From: Roseomonas sp.
Lineage (GTDB): Bacteria > Pseudomonadota > Alphaproteobacteria > Acetobacterales > Acetobacteraceae
Direction of reading: 5' to 3'
DNA length: 64,000 nucleotides
Assembly: GCA_020249265.1 (NCBI GenBank)
Contig: JADCGA010000021.1
Span: 94,886-158,885, forward strand
A program made the position numbers and the translations under genes. Positions 26,709 through 36,276 of this stretch are shown here, piece after piece (within the stretch, counting starts at the first letter, position 1; every line of letters begins with the position of its first letter). Below the pieces are notes generated by a model. That model was not told the DNA's origin. It saw only the letters and a program-made list of their open reading frames with translations, and ran no database searches.

Positions 26709-27484
26709 ACATGGATATGCAACTTGCCGGCAAGCGTGTGCTTGTCACGGGTGGATCAAAAGGCATTGGGCTCGCTTGCGCGGAAGCCTTCGCGCGGGAA
26801 GGCTGCGATGTGGTGCTTTCCGCGCGCGATACGGCAGCGCTTGCCACCGCCGCCGATAAGGTGCGCGCTTTGGCGCAGGTGCGGGTGGAAACCCTCGCCG
26901 CTGATCTTTCGCGTGTCGAGGAACGCGAAAGGCTGCATGCGGCTTTTCCGGATATTGATGTGTTGGTGAATAATGCCGGCGCCATTCCTTCGGGGCGCTT
27001 GCAGGATATTTCCATACAGCGTTGGCAGGAAGCCTGGAGCCTGAAGGTGTTTGGCTATATTCACCTCTGCCAGCTCTATCTGCCGGCGATGGAAGCGCGC
27101 AAGGCCGGCGCGGTGGTGAACATCATCGGCATGGCCGGGCGTTCGCCCAAGGCCGGCTATATTTGCGGCGGCGCGGGCAATGCATCCTTGATTGCCTTCA
27201 CGCAGGCTTTGGGCGCGGCGACGCAGGCCAATGGCCTTAAGGTTGTCGGCATCAATCCCGCTGTAACCAAGACCGACCGCATGATCACCCAGGCGCGCGT
27301 CAATGCGAAGCTGAAATTCGGCGATGAGGAACGCTGGGCGGAAACCATCACCGGCCTGCCCTTCAACCGCCCAATCGAATCAAGCGAAATCGCTGATCTG
27401 GCCGTGTTCCTGGCAAGCCCGCGCGGCGTTTATGTGAATGGCACGGTGGTGGATGTGGATGGTGGGGGGATGTGGCGCGGTTGA
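26705..27484 (+). CDS. SDR family oxidoreductase
   Basis: A 259-residue Rossmann-fold dehydrogenase. The cofactor motif VTGGSKGIGLACAEA (about residue 14) and NNAGAIPSG (about residue 84) are intact. The catalytic Ser/Tyr/Lys region is atypical: IIGMAGRSPKAGYICGGAGN shows a Tyr but no YxxxK, because the usual Lys position is Gly/Ala. That suggests altered or lost catalysis. Translational coupling to the TPP enzyme implies sequential action on the same substrate, such as reduction of a ketone product. The two form a two-gene operon ending before the convergent dxs operon. Confidence 0.83.
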   Translation: MNMDMQLAGKRVLVTGGSKGIGLACAEAFAREGCDVVLSARDTAALATAADKVRALAQVRVETLAADLSRVEERERLHAAFPDIDVLVNNAGAIPSGRLQDISIQRWQEAWSLKVFGYIHLCQLYLPAMEARKAGAVVNIIGMAGRSPKAGYICGGAGNASLIAFTQALGAATQANGLKVVGINPAVTKTDRMITQARVNAKLKFGDEERWAETITGLPFNRPIESSEIADLAVFLASPRGVYVNGTVVDVDGGGMWRG

Positions 27485-27488
27485 GGCG

Positions 27489-29408
27489 TCACGCCCGCGC
27501 CGGCAACTGCATCTCTGCCTTCACCAGCGCGGCAAGTGCTGTCGCCACGATCTGCGGCGCATTCAGCCCTGCCTGATCATATTGCTTGCGTGGCGCTTCG
27601 TGATCAATGAAGACATCCGGCAGGCACATGGGGCGCAACTTCAGCCCGCGATCCAGCAGCCCGCGCGTCGCCAAATGATGCATGACAATGCCACTGAAGC
27701 CGAGCATGGAGCCTTCTTCAATCGTGATCAGCACCTCATGCTCACGCGCCAAGCGTTCCACCAAAGCGGTATCAAGCGGCTTGGCGAAACGCGCATCTGC
27801 AACCGTGCAGGAAAGCCCATGGGTCGCCAATTCATCAGCCGCCTTCAGGCATTCCTGCAAGCGCGCGCCATAGGACAGAATGGCAATCGCAGTGCCTTCG
27901 CGCAGCACGCGCCCCTTGCCGAGATCGAGCACCGAACCGCGCTTGGGCAGTTCAAGACCGAAACCCTCACCACGCGGATAGCGAAACGCGGAAGGCCGAT
28001 CATCAATCGCGGCAGCAGTTGCCACCATATGCATCAGCTCCACTTCATCAGCGGCGGCCATCAGCACCATATTGGGTAGGCAGCCGAGATAGGCGATATC
28101 GAAAGACCCCGCATGGGTCGCGCCATCCGCGCCCACCAACCCAGCGCGATCCATGGCGAAGCGTACGGGCAGGGATTGCAGCGCCACATCATGCATGATC
28201 TGGTCATAGGCGCGCTGCAAAAAGGTGGAATAAATCGCGCAAAAGGGCTTGAGCCCTTCGGTCGCAAGCCCCGCCGCAAAGGTCACCGCATGCTGTTCGG
28301 CAATGCCGACATCAAAGCTGCGGCGCGGAAATTTCTTGGCGAAGGCATCAAGCCCCGTGCCGGATGGCATGGCGGCATTGATGGCGACAATGCCCTCATC
28401 CGCCTCAGCCTCCGCAATCAAAGCATTGGCGAAGACCTTGGTGAAGGAAGGCGGGCCAGGCGGTGCCTTGGCCTGTTCGCCGGTGATGACATTGAACTTC
28501 ACCACGCCGTGATATTTGTCGGGCGAGGATTCCGCCGGCGCATAGCCCTTGCCCTTTTGTGTCACCACATGCAGCAGGATCGGGCCTTGGTGATCCGTAT
28601 CACGCAGATTGCGCAGAATGGGCAGCAAATGGTCCAGATCATGCCCATCCACCGGGCCGACATAATAGAAGCCCAGCTCTTCAAACAGCGTGCCGCCAGT
28701 CAGCAGCCCGCGCGCATATTCATCTGCCCGGCGCGCCGCGCGTTCCAACGGAGCAGGAAAACGCTTGGCCAGCCGCGCCATCATGTCACGCAGCGACAGG
28801 AAGGGGCGGGATGAAATCAGCTTGGACAGATAGGCACTCATCGCGCCCACGGGTGGGGCGATGGACATGTCATTATCGTTCAGAATGACAATGAGATTCG
28901 CCTTGGAAGCCCCCGCATTATTCATCGCCTCATAAGCCATGCCCGCACTCATCGCGCCATCGCCGATCACGGCGATCACATGGCGATCCTTGCCCTGCAA
29001 TTGGCTGCCAATCGCCATGCCAAGACCTGCGGAAATGCTGGTCGAAGAATGCGCGGCACCGAAGGGATCGTATTCGCTCTCACTCCGTCTGGTGAAGCCG
29101 GAAAGCCCGCCGCCCTGGCGCAGCGTGCGAATGCGATCGCGCCGCCCGGTCAGAATCTTGTGCGGATAGGCCTGGTGCCCGACATCCCAGACCAGCCGGT
29201 CATGCGGTGTATCGAAAATCGCATGCACCGCCACGGTCAATTCTACCACCCCAAGCGATGCACCAAGATGCCCGCCGGTGACGGAAACCGCGTCAATCGT
29301 CTCGGCGCGCAATTCTTCGGCCAGACGTTTCAATTGATCGCTGGAGAAATTTCGCAAATCGCTGGGAATGGCCACGCGATCCAGCAGCGGTGTGACAGGA
29401 CGGTTCAT
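27489..29408 (-). CDS. dxs: 1-deoxy-D-xylulose-5-phosphate synthase
   Basis: First enzyme of the MEP isoprenoid pathway, joining pyruvate and glyceraldehyde 3-phosphate with TPP. It has 639 residues, normal for Dxs. Conserved features are [16 protein letters not shown] (about residue 76), the TPP motif [18 protein letters not shown] (about residue 150-167), the catalytic-domain segment [17 protein letters not shown] (about residue 366) and [15 protein letters not shown] (about residue 419). Its ATG directly follows the ispA stop with the site GGAGAAGC in the ispA end, so translation is coupled. Confidence 0.98.
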   Translation of the reverse strand: MNRPVTPLLDRVAIPSDLRNFSSDQLKRLAEELRAETIDAVSVTGGHLGASLGVVELTVAVHAIFDTPHDRLVWDVGHQAYPHKILTGRRDRIRTLRQGGGLSGFTRRSESEYDPFGAAHSSTSISAGLGMAIGSQLQGKDRHVIAVIGDGAMSAGMAYEAMNNAGASKANLIVILNDNDMSIAPPVGAMSAYLSKLISSRPFLSLRDMMARLAKRFPAPLERAARRADEYARGLLTGGTLFEELGFYYVGPVDGHDLDHLLPILRNLRDTDHQGPILLHVVTQKGKGYAPAESSPDKYHGVVKFNVITGEQAKAPPGPPSFTKVFANALIAEAEADEGIVAINAAMPSGTGLDAFAKKFPRRSFDVGIAEQHAVTFAAGLATEGLKPFCAIYSTFLQRAYDQIMHDVALQSLPVRFAMDRAGLVGADGATHAGSFDIAYLGCLPNMVLMAAADEVELMHMVATAAAIDDRPSAFRYPRGEGFGLELPKRGSVLDLGKGRVLREGTAIAILSYGARLQECLKAADELATHGLSCTVADARFAKPLDTALVERLAREHEVLITIEEGSMLGFSGIVMHHLATRGLLDRGLKLRPMCLPDVFIDHEAPRKQYDQAGLNAPQIVATALAALVKAEMQLPARA

Positions 29409-30326
29409 TCAGCTTCTCCGCGCGATGGTATAATCCGCGAGCGCGCGCAAATGCGCCGCCGCTTCCCCAAAAGCATCCAGATGATCTTGCGCCTGGGCGG
29501 CAAGCCGTTCCGCTTGCAGCCTGGCGCGTTCAAGCCCCAAAAGCCCGACCAAGGTGGCCTTGCCCGCATCGGCATCCTTGCCGGTGCGCTTGCCAGTTTC
29601 CTCGGCTGAGGCGGTGGCATCCAGCACATCATCAGCAATCTGAAAGGCAGCGCCCAAATCGCGGCCATAGGCGGAAAGCGCATGGCGCAGCTGGATGGGT
29701 GCCTTGCCGAGTATGGCGCCGGCTTCTGCGGAAAATTCAATCAGCTTGCCGGTCTTCAGCAATTGCAGCCGACCTATTTCTGCTTCTTCCAAAGGCCGGC
29801 CGGCTTCTTCCGCCAGCATATCCAGCATTTGCCCGCCACACATACCGCGCGCCCCGGCGGCGCGGGCCAAGGCACGGCAAAGCTCGGCGCGCACAGCGGG
29901 GTCGGCGTGGGTGTCAGCTTCGCTCAGCACCAGAAAAGCCTGGGTTTGCAGCGCATCGCCGGCCAATACGGCGGTAGCCTCATCAAAGGCGCGATGCAGG
30001 GTGGGCTTGCCGCGGCGCAGATCATCATCATCCATGCAGGGCAGATCATCATGCACCAACGAATAGGCGTGCAGCATTTCAATCGCCGCCGCCACGCGCA
30101 AGGCCGCTTCGCGCGACACGCCGAATTGCGCCGCCCCTTCCAGCACCAGGAAACCGCGCAGCCTTTTGCCGCCGCCCATGCTGGCATAGCGCATGGCTTC
30201 AAACAGCCGCGCCTCATCGCCTTCCGGCGGCGGGATCAAGGCATCAAGCGCGTGATCAATTTCCGCAGCCGCCGATGCCATCGCGGTAGCAAGGGCCTTG
30301 GCGGGATCGGGTGCAGCGGCGGGCAT
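29409..30326 (-). CDS. ispA: Short-chain polyprenyl (farnesyl) diphosphate synthase
   Basis: Condenses IPP with DMAPP/GPP to farnesyl diphosphate in the cytosol. It has 305 residues. The first aspartate-rich motif DDLPCMDDDDLRRG (about residue 93) and the second motif QIADDVLDATAS (about residue 230) are both complete, and GGGKRLRGFLVLEG is the IPP-binding region. It sits between xseB (8 bp upstream) and dxs, an order conserved in Proteobacteria. Product length is inferred from the family. Confidence 0.96.
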   Translation of the reverse strand: MPAAAPDPAKALATAMASAAAEIDHALDALIPPPEGDEARLFEAMRYASMGGGKRLRGFLVLEGAAQFGVSREAALRVAAAIEMLHAYSLVHDDLPCMDDDDLRRGKPTLHRAFDEATAVLAGDALQTQAFLVLSEADTHADPAVRAELCRALARAAGARGMCGGQMLDMLAEEAGRPLEEAEIGRLQLLKTGKLIEFSAEAGAILGKAPIQLRHALSAYGRDLGAAFQIADDVLDATASAEETGKRTGKDADAGKATLVGLLGLERARLQAERLAAQAQDHLDAFGEAAAHLRALADYTIARRS

Positions 30327-30334
30327 GCGGCGCC

Positions 30335-30595
30335 TTATTCCACGTCTCGCAAGGATAGCCCGGCGGGGCTATCCACAATCGCCTGGATTTTCTGCTCTGC
30401 TTCCGCGAGCTTCGCCTCACAATGGCGCTTCAGCGCCGCGCCGCGCTGATACGCGGTGACCGAGGCTTCCAAGGCACCCTTGCCGCTTTCCAATTCCCGC
30501 ACAATTCCCTCAAGCTCCGCGAGCGCTTGCTCGAAGGAAAGGGCGGCTAAATCTGACGGCGGGGCCCCCGCCGCATCATTGGGTGTACGTGCCAT
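30335..30595 (-). CDS. xseB: Exodeoxyribonuclease VII small subunit
   Basis: An 86-residue small subunit of ExoVII, the ssDNA exonuclease. The XseB core ALAELEGIVRELESGKGALE (about residue 25-44) continues as a helix with AVTAYQRGAALKRHCEAKLAEAE-like spacing and IQAIVD. It is the first gene of the xseB-ispA-dxs operon. The large subunit XseA is not in the window. Confidence 0.95.
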   Translation of the reverse strand: MARTPNDAAGAPPSDLAALSFEQALAELEGIVRELESGKGALEASVTAYQRGAALKRHCEAKLAEAEQKIQAIVDSPAGLSLRDVE

Positions 30596-30628
30596 ACTGT
30601 CAGCCTAGCCTGACAAAGTTGGAAATGT

Positions 30629-31597
30629 CTATTCCGGTTCGATGCCGGCGGTACGAATTGCTGAGGTCCAGCGTTGGGTCTCGGCCTTCACAAAGGCAGC
30701 CGCTTCCTCAGGGGTGGAGGTAGAAACCACCATGCCGAAGCCGGAAGAGAGCCTTTCCCGCAAATCAGCCTGCTCCCCGGCGCGGCGGACGGCGGCATTC
30801 AGGCGGGAAACCGCAATGGCCGGCGTGCCAGCAGGCACGAAAAGCCCGAACCAGGCGGTGATTTGATAGCCCGGCAGATTGCCGGCTTCGGCCACTGTTG
30901 GAATCTCCGGCAGCATGGCGGAGCGTTGGGGAGAAGTGATGCCGAGGATACGCAGCTTCCCATCCCGCGCCTGCGGCAAGATAACCAACTGATCCGCCAC
31001 GAAAAGATCAACGCGCCCCGCGAGCAAATCCTGCACCGCCAAGGGGGATGACCGATAGGGCACGCGCAGCATCTTGGCGCCGGCCATATGGGCCATAAGC
31101 TCGGTTGAAACCTGCTGGGACGAAGACGCAGAGGCATAGGTAATGCTCTCCGGCTTGGCTTTCGCCTCGGCCAGCAATTCGGCCAGGTTCTGCCAGCGCG
31201 ATTCGGCCCGCACCGCGACAAGCAGGGGAACGGAACCGAGTGTGGAAACAGGAATGAAGGCAGTTTCCACATCAAAGGGCACGCGCTTAAACAGCGCGCC
31301 GGCGGCGGCATTGGTGGAATTGGTGCCGATCAGCACGGTCAGGCCATCGGGCGTGGCGCGGGCCACGGCTTCGGCCCCTATCAGCCCATTGGCCCCGGCG
31401 CGGTTTTCCACCACCACATTCTGGCCAAGGGTATCGCGCATTTTCTCGGTAAAGACGCGCGCGACCGTATCGGTGGCAGAGCCCGGGGCGAAGGGCACAA
31501 TGGCGCGTACGGGGCCGGGCGGCCATTCCTGCGCGGTGGCAAGGCGGGGCGCTAAAGCCGCGGCGGGCAGGGCAGCGAGAAGATGACGACGGCGCAT
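30629..31597 (-). CDS. Bug-family tripartite tricarboxylate transporter substrate-binding protein
   Basis: A 322-residue periplasmic binding protein of the TctC/Bug family. Its N-terminus MRRRHLLAALPAAALAP resembles a Sec or twin-arginine-like signal, cleaved near ATA-QE. The family motif PGPVRAIVPFAPGSATDTVAR (here split across about residues 27-47) and GANGLIGAEAVARATPDG are clear. No TctA/TctB membrane genes are nearby; orphan Bug proteins are common in Roseomonas-like genomes. The ligand, probably a carboxylate, is unknown. Confidence 0.92.
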   Translation of the reverse strand: MRRRHLLAALPAAALAPRLATAQEWPPGPVRAIVPFAPGSATDTVARVFTEKMRDTLGQNVVVENRAGANGLIGAEAVARATPDGLTVLIGTNSTNAAAGALFKRVPFDVETAFIPVSTLGSVPLLVAVRAESRWQNLAELLAEAKAKPESITYASASSSQQVSTELMAHMAGAKMLRVPYRSSPLAVQDLLAGRVDLFVADQLVILPQARDGKLRILGITSPQRSAMLPEIPTVAEAGNLPGYQITAWFGLFVPAGTPAIAVSRLNAAVRRAGEQADLRERLSSGFGMVVSTSTPEEAAAFVKAETQRWTSAIRTAGIEPE

Positions 31598-31659
31598 GGC
31601 GGACCTCTTTCTTTATGTGCTTCGGGGATTTGGGGGCGCTGGGCGGCGCTCTGCAAGGG

Positions 31660-32589
31660 TTAATTCAGCATCAAGGCCCGGACATGCGCGGCTACGGAAG
31701 CGCCGAGGGCAGCAAGGTCATAGCCACCCTCCAGCACTGAAACCACGCGCCCCGAAGCATGGCGCGCGGCCAGCGCACAGAGTTCTTCCGTGATCCAGGT
31801 GAAATCCGCCTCCGTTAGCCGCAACTGCGCCAGCGGGTCCGCAATATGCGCGTCAAACCCCGCCGAGATGATCAGCAATTCAGGGGCGAAGGCATCCAAA
31901 GCAGGCAGCAACAACTTCTCCCACACGGCGCGAAATGCCGCGCCATCGGCGCCGGGCGGCAGGGTGGCGTTGAAGATATTGCCCACCCCCCTTTCCTGCG
32001 GCGCGCCGGTGCCGGGGTAAAGCGGCCATTGATGGGATGATGCCAGCATCAGCGATGCGTCAGCCTCAAAACAGGCTTGCGTGCCATTGCCGTGATGCAC
32101 ATCGAAATCAGCGACCGCCACGCGCGCCACACCATGCACGGCCTGAGCATGGCGCGCGGCAATGGCTGCATTGGCGAATACGCAAAACCCCATGGGCCGC
32201 GCCGGTTCGGCGTGATGGCCAGGTGGGCGAGCCGCGCAAAAAGCGTGTCGGATAGGCCCGGTGCATACCGCATCCACCGCCGCCGCCGCCGCGCCGGCAC
32301 TCCGCAAGGCAGCTTCGATGCTGCCATGGGAAAGGATGGTATCGGCATCCAAAGCCACGCGGTCACCCTGGGCAGGCGCGGATGCCAATATGGCCTTCAG
32401 ATAGGCTTCCGGATGCACGCGCTGGATTTGTTCATGGGTTGCGCGCGGTGCCTCGGCGCGGGGCAGGGCGCTGAAGGCTTCGGCTTCCAAGGCGCGGGTC
32501 ACGGCACGCCAACGATCCGGGCATTCCGGGTGATGCGGCCCGGGATCATGCGCCACGCAAGCGGCATGGGTCAGGATCAGCACGCTCAT
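31660..32589 (-). CDS. Histone deacetylase-like (class II/AcuC-AphA superfamily) deacetylase
   Basis: A 309-residue zinc deacetylase fold acting on acetyl-lysine or acetylpolyamines. The zinc and active-site residues are visible: ARPPGHHAEPARPMGFC with the tandem His (about residue 128), DFDVHHGNGTQ with zinc Asp/His (about residue 170), and SAGFDAHIADPLAQ (about residue 253). The C-terminal SVLEGGYDLAALG carries the conserved Gly-Gly-Tyr. The stop region of tusA overlaps its start by 4 bp, so these two are co-translated. Confidence 0.93.
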   Translation of the reverse strand: MSVLILTHAACVAHDPGPHHPECPDRWRAVTRALEAEAFSALPRAEAPRATHEQIQRVHPEAYLKAILASAPAQGDRVALDADTILSHGSIEAALRSAGAAAAAVDAVCTGPIRHAFCAARPPGHHAEPARPMGFCVFANAAIAARHAQAVHGVARVAVADFDVHHGNGTQACFEADASLMLASSHQWPLYPGTGAPQERGVGNIFNATLPPGADGAAFRAVWEKLLLPALDAFAPELLIISAGFDAHIADPLAQLRLTEADFTWITEELCALAARHASGRVVSVLEGGYDLAALGASVAAHVRALMLN

Positions 32590-32825
32590 GCCGGTGGGTC
32601 GTCACGCTTGCGGATGACGAAGCGATAGCTGCCCTGATCTTCGGAGAACGCCACCAGCGCATGGCCGGTTTCGCGGCAAAAGGCGTTGAAATCGGGGACC
32701 GAGGCCGGGTCCGTCGCCAGCACAGTCAACCGCGCGCCGCCCACCATGCCGCGCAAGGCCTTATTCGCCTTCAGCACCGGCAAGGGGCAGGTCAGCCCCT
32801 TCACATCCAGAATCGTCTCGCTCAT
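32586..32825 (-). CDS. TusA-family sulfur-carrier protein
   Basis: A 79-residue protein with the SirA/TusA fold. The conserved sulfur-carrying Cys is in LDVKGLTCPLPVLKANKAL (about residue 6-24), the CPxP signature. TusA proteins relay persulfide sulfur for tRNA 2-thiouridine, molybdenum cofactor or other thiolation. Here it is the first gene of a two-gene unit with the deacetylase. Which sulfur pathway it serves cannot be read from the sequence. Confidence 0.92.
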   Translation of the reverse strand: MSETILDVKGLTCPLPVLKANKALRGMVGGARLTVLATDPASVPDFNAFCRETGHALVAFSEDQGSYRFVIRKRDDPPA

Positions 32826-32905
32826 GCGTTCTCTTCCACCATGCCTTGCGTATCGCCGCCAGTTCAGGCTTGCAGCGCCGCGCGGGCTTGACCAAGACTA
32901 ATAGC

Positions 32906-33796
32906 ATGAAACTCGGCATTGATCTGGGCGGCACCAAGACGGAAATCGTGGCCCTTGGCGATGATAGCGCTGTGCTGCTGCGCGAACGCCGCGCGAGCCC
33001 GCCAGATTATGAGGGCGTTTTGGCGACCATCACGGGGTTAGTGTCAGGAGCCGAAGCACGCCTCGGCGCGCGCGGCAGTATCGGCATCGGCATTCCGGGC
33101 AGCCTGAGCCCTGTGACTGGCCTGGTGCGCAATGCCAATTCCCAGGCACTTAATGGCCGTGCGTTGAAGCAGGATCTGGAGGCGCGGCTCGGGCGCGCGG
33201 TCCGCATCAGCAATGACGCGAATTGCCTGGCGATGAGCGAGGCCGCCGATGGCGCAGGTGCTGGCTACACGACGGTTTTCGCGGTGATCATCGGCACCGG
33301 GACTGGCGCTGGCATTGTCTCCGCTGGGCGGATTCTGGATGGGCCGAATGGCACGGGGGGCGAATGGGGCCATGTGCCCTTGCCCTGGATGCGCGCGGAG
33401 GAATTTCCCGGCCCGCGCTGCTGGTGCGGCCAACTCGGCTGCCTGGAAACCTTCCTGTCTGGCCCTGCCTTGGCGGCGGATTGCGATGGCCCGGGCGCGC
33501 GGGATGCCTCTGGCCTGCCGGCGCGGGCGGCTTCGGGGGATCAGCGCGCTGTTGAGGCGCTGGCGCGCCATGCGGATCGCTTGGCGCGCGCCTTGGCGAT
33601 GATGGCCAATATCCTTGACCCGGATGTGATCGTGCTGGGCGGTGGCTTGTCCAATATGGCGCATCTTTATCGCGATGTGCCGGGGCTGATGGCGCGGCAT
33701 GGCTTTGGCGATGTGGTGCGCACGCCCGTGGTGCAGGCGAAGCATGGCGATTCGTCCGGCGTTTTCGGCGCCGCACGGCTTTGGGATGGCGGGTGA
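32906..33796 (+). CDS. ROK-family sugar kinase (fructokinase / N-acetylglucosamine kinase type)
   Basis: A 296-residue ATP-dependent sugar kinase. The ATP phosphate motif GIDLGGTKTEIVAL opens the protein, and the catalytic Asp lies in ISNDANCLAMSEA (about residue 98-110). The zinc-binding ROK motif CWCGQLGCLETFLSG is at about residue 172. Start 32906 is preferred over upstream 32846, which would add an unrelated tail. Its stop overlaps the start of the next gene (TGATG). The sugar substrate (fructose, glucose or GlcNAc) is unresolved. Confidence 0.92.
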   Translation: MKLGIDLGGTKTEIVALGDDSAVLLRERRASPPDYEGVLATITGLVSGAEARLGARGSIGIGIPGSLSPVTGLVRNANSQALNGRALKQDLEARLGRAVRISNDANCLAMSEAADGAGAGYTTVFAVIIGTGTGAGIVSAGRILDGPNGTGGEWGHVPLPWMRAEEFPGPRCWCGQLGCLETFLSGPALAADCDGPGARDASGLPARAASGDQRAVEALARHADRLARALAMMANILDPDVIVLGGGLSNMAHLYRDVPGLMARHGFGDVVRTPVVQAKHGDSSGVFGAARLWDGG

Positions 33797-34182
33797 TGGG
33801 GCGGGCTATCAAGGCAGGCGCGGTCTATTTCCTGCTGCTTTATGTGATCGGCTTTTTGCTGGGTGCGACGCGGGAATTGCTGCTGGCGCCGCGTTTTGGT
33901 GTGGTGGTAGCGAGTGCGCTTGAAGCCCTGCCCATGCTGGCCGCCATCTTCCATTTCGCGCCGCTGATCGCGCGGCGCTTTGGCATCCCGCCGAAATCGG
34001 GCGGGCGCATTGTTATGGGGTTGGCAGGGCTTGCCTTTTTGATCGGCGCTGAAATCGCCATGACACGCGCCATGCGCGGGCTTTCCCCGCAGGAATGGCT
34101 CGCGCATTTCGCGAGTGTTGAAGGCGCGATCTATGCGGCGCTGCTGGCGGCCTTCGCCGCCATGCCCTGGGTAAGGCGTTAG
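33796..34182 (+). CDS. Small integral membrane protein (four predicted helices), unknown function
   Basis: A 128-residue protein I do not recognise. Hydrophobic stretches occur at about residues 8-28 (AGAVYFLLLYVIGFLLGATR), 36-55, 73-92 (RIVMGLAGLAFLIGAEIAMT) and 103-120, each long enough to span the membrane. It begins at an ATG overlapping the ROK kinase stop and ends 3 bp before dinB, so it is co-transcribed with both. The ROK-membrane protein-dinB order links a sugar kinase to a translesion polymerase, without obvious logic. Confidence 0.8.
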   Translation: MGRAIKAGAVYFLLLYVIGFLLGATRELLLAPRFGVVVASALEALPMLAAIFHFAPLIARRFGIPPKSGGRIVMGLAGLAFLIGAEIAMTRAMRGLSPQEWLAHFASVEGAIYAALLAAFAAMPWVRR

Positions 34183-34185
34183 CCT

Positions 34186-35481
34186 ATGCCCGCCCTTTGC
34201 CGCGATTGCTTCCATCACGCGGCGGAGGATTTCACGCGCTGCCCGGCCTGCGCTTCCCGTCGCGTGGTGGCCCACCCAGACCTTTTCCACCTGACCGTCG
34301 CGCATATTGATTGTGATGCCTTCTATGCCTCGGTCGAAAAGCGGGACCAGCCGGAATTGGCGACGCGCCCGGTGATTGTGGGTGGTGGTGCGCGAGGCGT
34401 GGTCGCCGCTTGCTGCTATATCGCAAGGCTTTCGGGGGTGCGGAGTGCGATGCCCATGTTCAAGGCGCGCGCCGCCTGCCCCGATGCGGTGGTGATCAAG
34501 CCCGATATCGCCAAATACGCCCGCGAAGGGGCACGCATCCGCGCCATGATGGAAGCGCTCACCCCCTTGGTGCAGCCGCTTTCGATTGATGAGGCCGTGC
34601 TTGATCTGCGCGGGACGGAGGCGCTGCACAATGCGCCCCCCGCCGCAGTGCTGGCGCGCTTTGCCCAGGCGGTGGAACGCGAAGTGGGCGTCACGGTCTC
34701 GGTTGGGTTGGCTGCCAATCGGTTGATGGCGAAGCTCGCCGCCGAACGCGACAAGCCGCGGGGCTTTGCCGTGATCGGCGCGGGGGAAGCCGCGTCCTGG
34801 CTTGCGCCCCAATCGGTTGCAGTGCTGCCCGGCGTGGGGCCGGCCATGGTGAAGCGGCTCTCGGCGGCGGGGTTTGTGCGCCTCGGGCAATTGGCCGCTT
34901 TGGATGCGCGCGCGGCATTGGCGCGCTTTGGGTCGGATGGCCCGGCCCTGGTCGCCCGCGCGCGGGGTGAGGATGATCGCCCGGTCAATCCAGCGCGGGA
35001 GACGAAAAGCATCAGCGCCGAGACCACGTTTGATGCCGACATCTCGGCGCTGGCTGCGCTTGAGGCGCCGCTTTGGCGATTATGCGAAAAGCTCGCGCGA
35101 AGGCTCAAGGAAAAGGGGGTGGCGGCCGGCGGCGTGGTGCTGAAGCTGAAGGCGGCGGATTTCGCGCTACGCACCCGGTCTCAACGGCTGGCGGAACCGA
35201 GCCTATTGCCGGAGGTGATTTTCGCTGCTGCGCGACCGCTATTGCAGAAGGAAGCCGATGGCACGGCCTTTCGCCTGATTGGCATTGGCGCCCAGCCCTT
35301 GGCGCCGGCGGATCAGGCGGATCGCGGCGATCTGGCCGATCCGGAGGCCCCGCGCCGGGCAGCGCGCTGGAAGGCGATGGAGGCTTTGCGGTCGCGCTTT
35401 GGTGAGGATGCAGTCGTCTCCGGGCGCGGTTTCAGGGCGAAACCAGCGCCGGAAGTCGAACTGGGAAAGAAGGAAAATTAA
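34186..35481 (+). CDS. dinB: DNA polymerase IV with N-terminal zinc ribbon
   Basis: A 431-residue Y-family translesion polymerase. An N-terminal CxxC...CxxC ribbon (CRDCFHHAAEDFTRCPACAS, residue 5-24) precedes the catalytic domain, an extension seen in some alphaproteobacterial DinB2 proteins. Catalytic carboxylates are present in HIDCDAFYASVEKRD and LSIDEAVLDL (about residue 134). The little-finger domain continues to about residue 340. It sits third in an operon behind the ROK kinase and a membrane protein. No LexA box was noticed directly upstream, so SOS control is uncertain. Confidence 0.95.
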   Translation: MPALCRDCFHHAAEDFTRCPACASRRVVAHPDLFHLTVAHIDCDAFYASVEKRDQPELATRPVIVGGGARGVVAACCYIARLSGVRSAMPMFKARAACPDAVVIKPDIAKYAREGARIRAMMEALTPLVQPLSIDEAVLDLRGTEALHNAPPAAVLARFAQAVEREVGVTVSVGLAANRLMAKLAAERDKPRGFAVIGAGEAASWLAPQSVAVLPGVGPAMVKRLSAAGFVRLGQLAALDARAALARFGSDGPALVARARGEDDRPVNPARETKSISAETTFDADISALAALEAPLWRLCEKLARRLKEKGVAAGGVVLKLKAADFALRTRSQRLAEPSLLPEVIFAAARPLLQKEADGTAFRLIGIGAQPLAPADQADRGDLADPEAPRRAARWKAMEALRSRFGEDAVVSGRGFRAKPAPEVELGKKEN

Positions 35482-35484
35482 GGA

Positions 35485-36276
35485 TCATCGGCGCGGCTGC
35501 GCCTGCGCCACTTCTTCAAAGCCCCGGACATCATGCGGGCGGAGGGAACGCGCATTGGCCAGCACCGGGCCGCCCGGTCGTGGGGTCGCGGCGGTGCGCA
35601 TGTAGCCATTATCCGGACGGTCATAAATGAAGCCCTGGATGGGATAAATGCGCCCCAGGCTTTCCTGGTCCCGCCCGACCTGTACCCGCACCGATGACCA
35701 GTCATTATTCAAGGACACATCAATAACCGAGACATCCTGCATGATTGATCCGCGGCGTATGCCGGGCCCGGCCCAATTCGCGTGATGGATCAGGATTTCG
35801 CGCGCGCTGATCACTTCCTGCACCACCGCGACATGGCCGGAACGCATTTGCCCGGTGCGGGCAAATGCCAGGATGGCCCCAGCTTCCGGCGCATGACCGC
35901 GCGCATAAAGCCCGGCGGCGTTGTGCCACCAATCGCCGCCATTGCCGCGAATGGCCATGCCGGTCGTTTGGCGTACATAAGGCACACAGGAAATGCCGCC
36001 TGGATTGGCACGCGCAATGCGCTGCGCTTGCGTCTGTTGCGGGCGCGCGCGCTGGGCCGCCTGATTGGTGCTGACGCGCTGCGCATGAACCGCGGCTGGA
36101 CGAGAGGCCTGAGGATTTGCTTGGGCTTGATTGGCGGGCCGCGCCGTAGCGGGCTTGGCAGCCTGCTGACGCTGGGCGGCGGGCTGCGGGTTTGGTTGGC
36201 TGGCCATGCTATGGCCGGACGCCAAGGAGAAACCAAGGGCGACAAACGCGGTCGCGACAAGCCTTCCTGTCTTCAT
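35485..36276 (-). CDS. Secreted CHAP-domain protein (cysteine amidase/peptidase fold)
   Basis: A 263-residue exported protein. A signal peptide (LVATAFVALGFSLASGHSMA) precedes an Ala/Gln/Pro-rich linker (about 28-90), which probably spans the periplasm or wall region. The CHAP domain follows with catalytic Cys in GISCVPYVRQ (about 96), His in SGHVAVVQE (about 146) and Asn/Asp region HHANWAGPG (about 163). CHAP proteins usually cleave peptidoglycan amide bonds. The start at 36276 was chosen because the upstream in-frame extension is not protein-like. It is convergent with dinB. Confidence 0.88.
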   Translation of the reverse strand: MKTGRLVATAFVALGFSLASGHSMASQPNPQPAAQRQQAAKPATARPANQAQANPQASRPAAVHAQRVSTNQAAQRARPQQTQAQRIARANPGGISCVPYVRQTTGMAIRGNGGDWWHNAAGLYARGHAPEAGAILAFARTGQMRSGHVAVVQEVISAREILIHHANWAGPGIRRGSIMQDVSVIDVSLNNDWSSVRVQVGRDQESLGRIYPIQGFIYDRPDNGYMRTAATPRPGGPVLANARSLRPHDVRGFEEVAQAQPRR

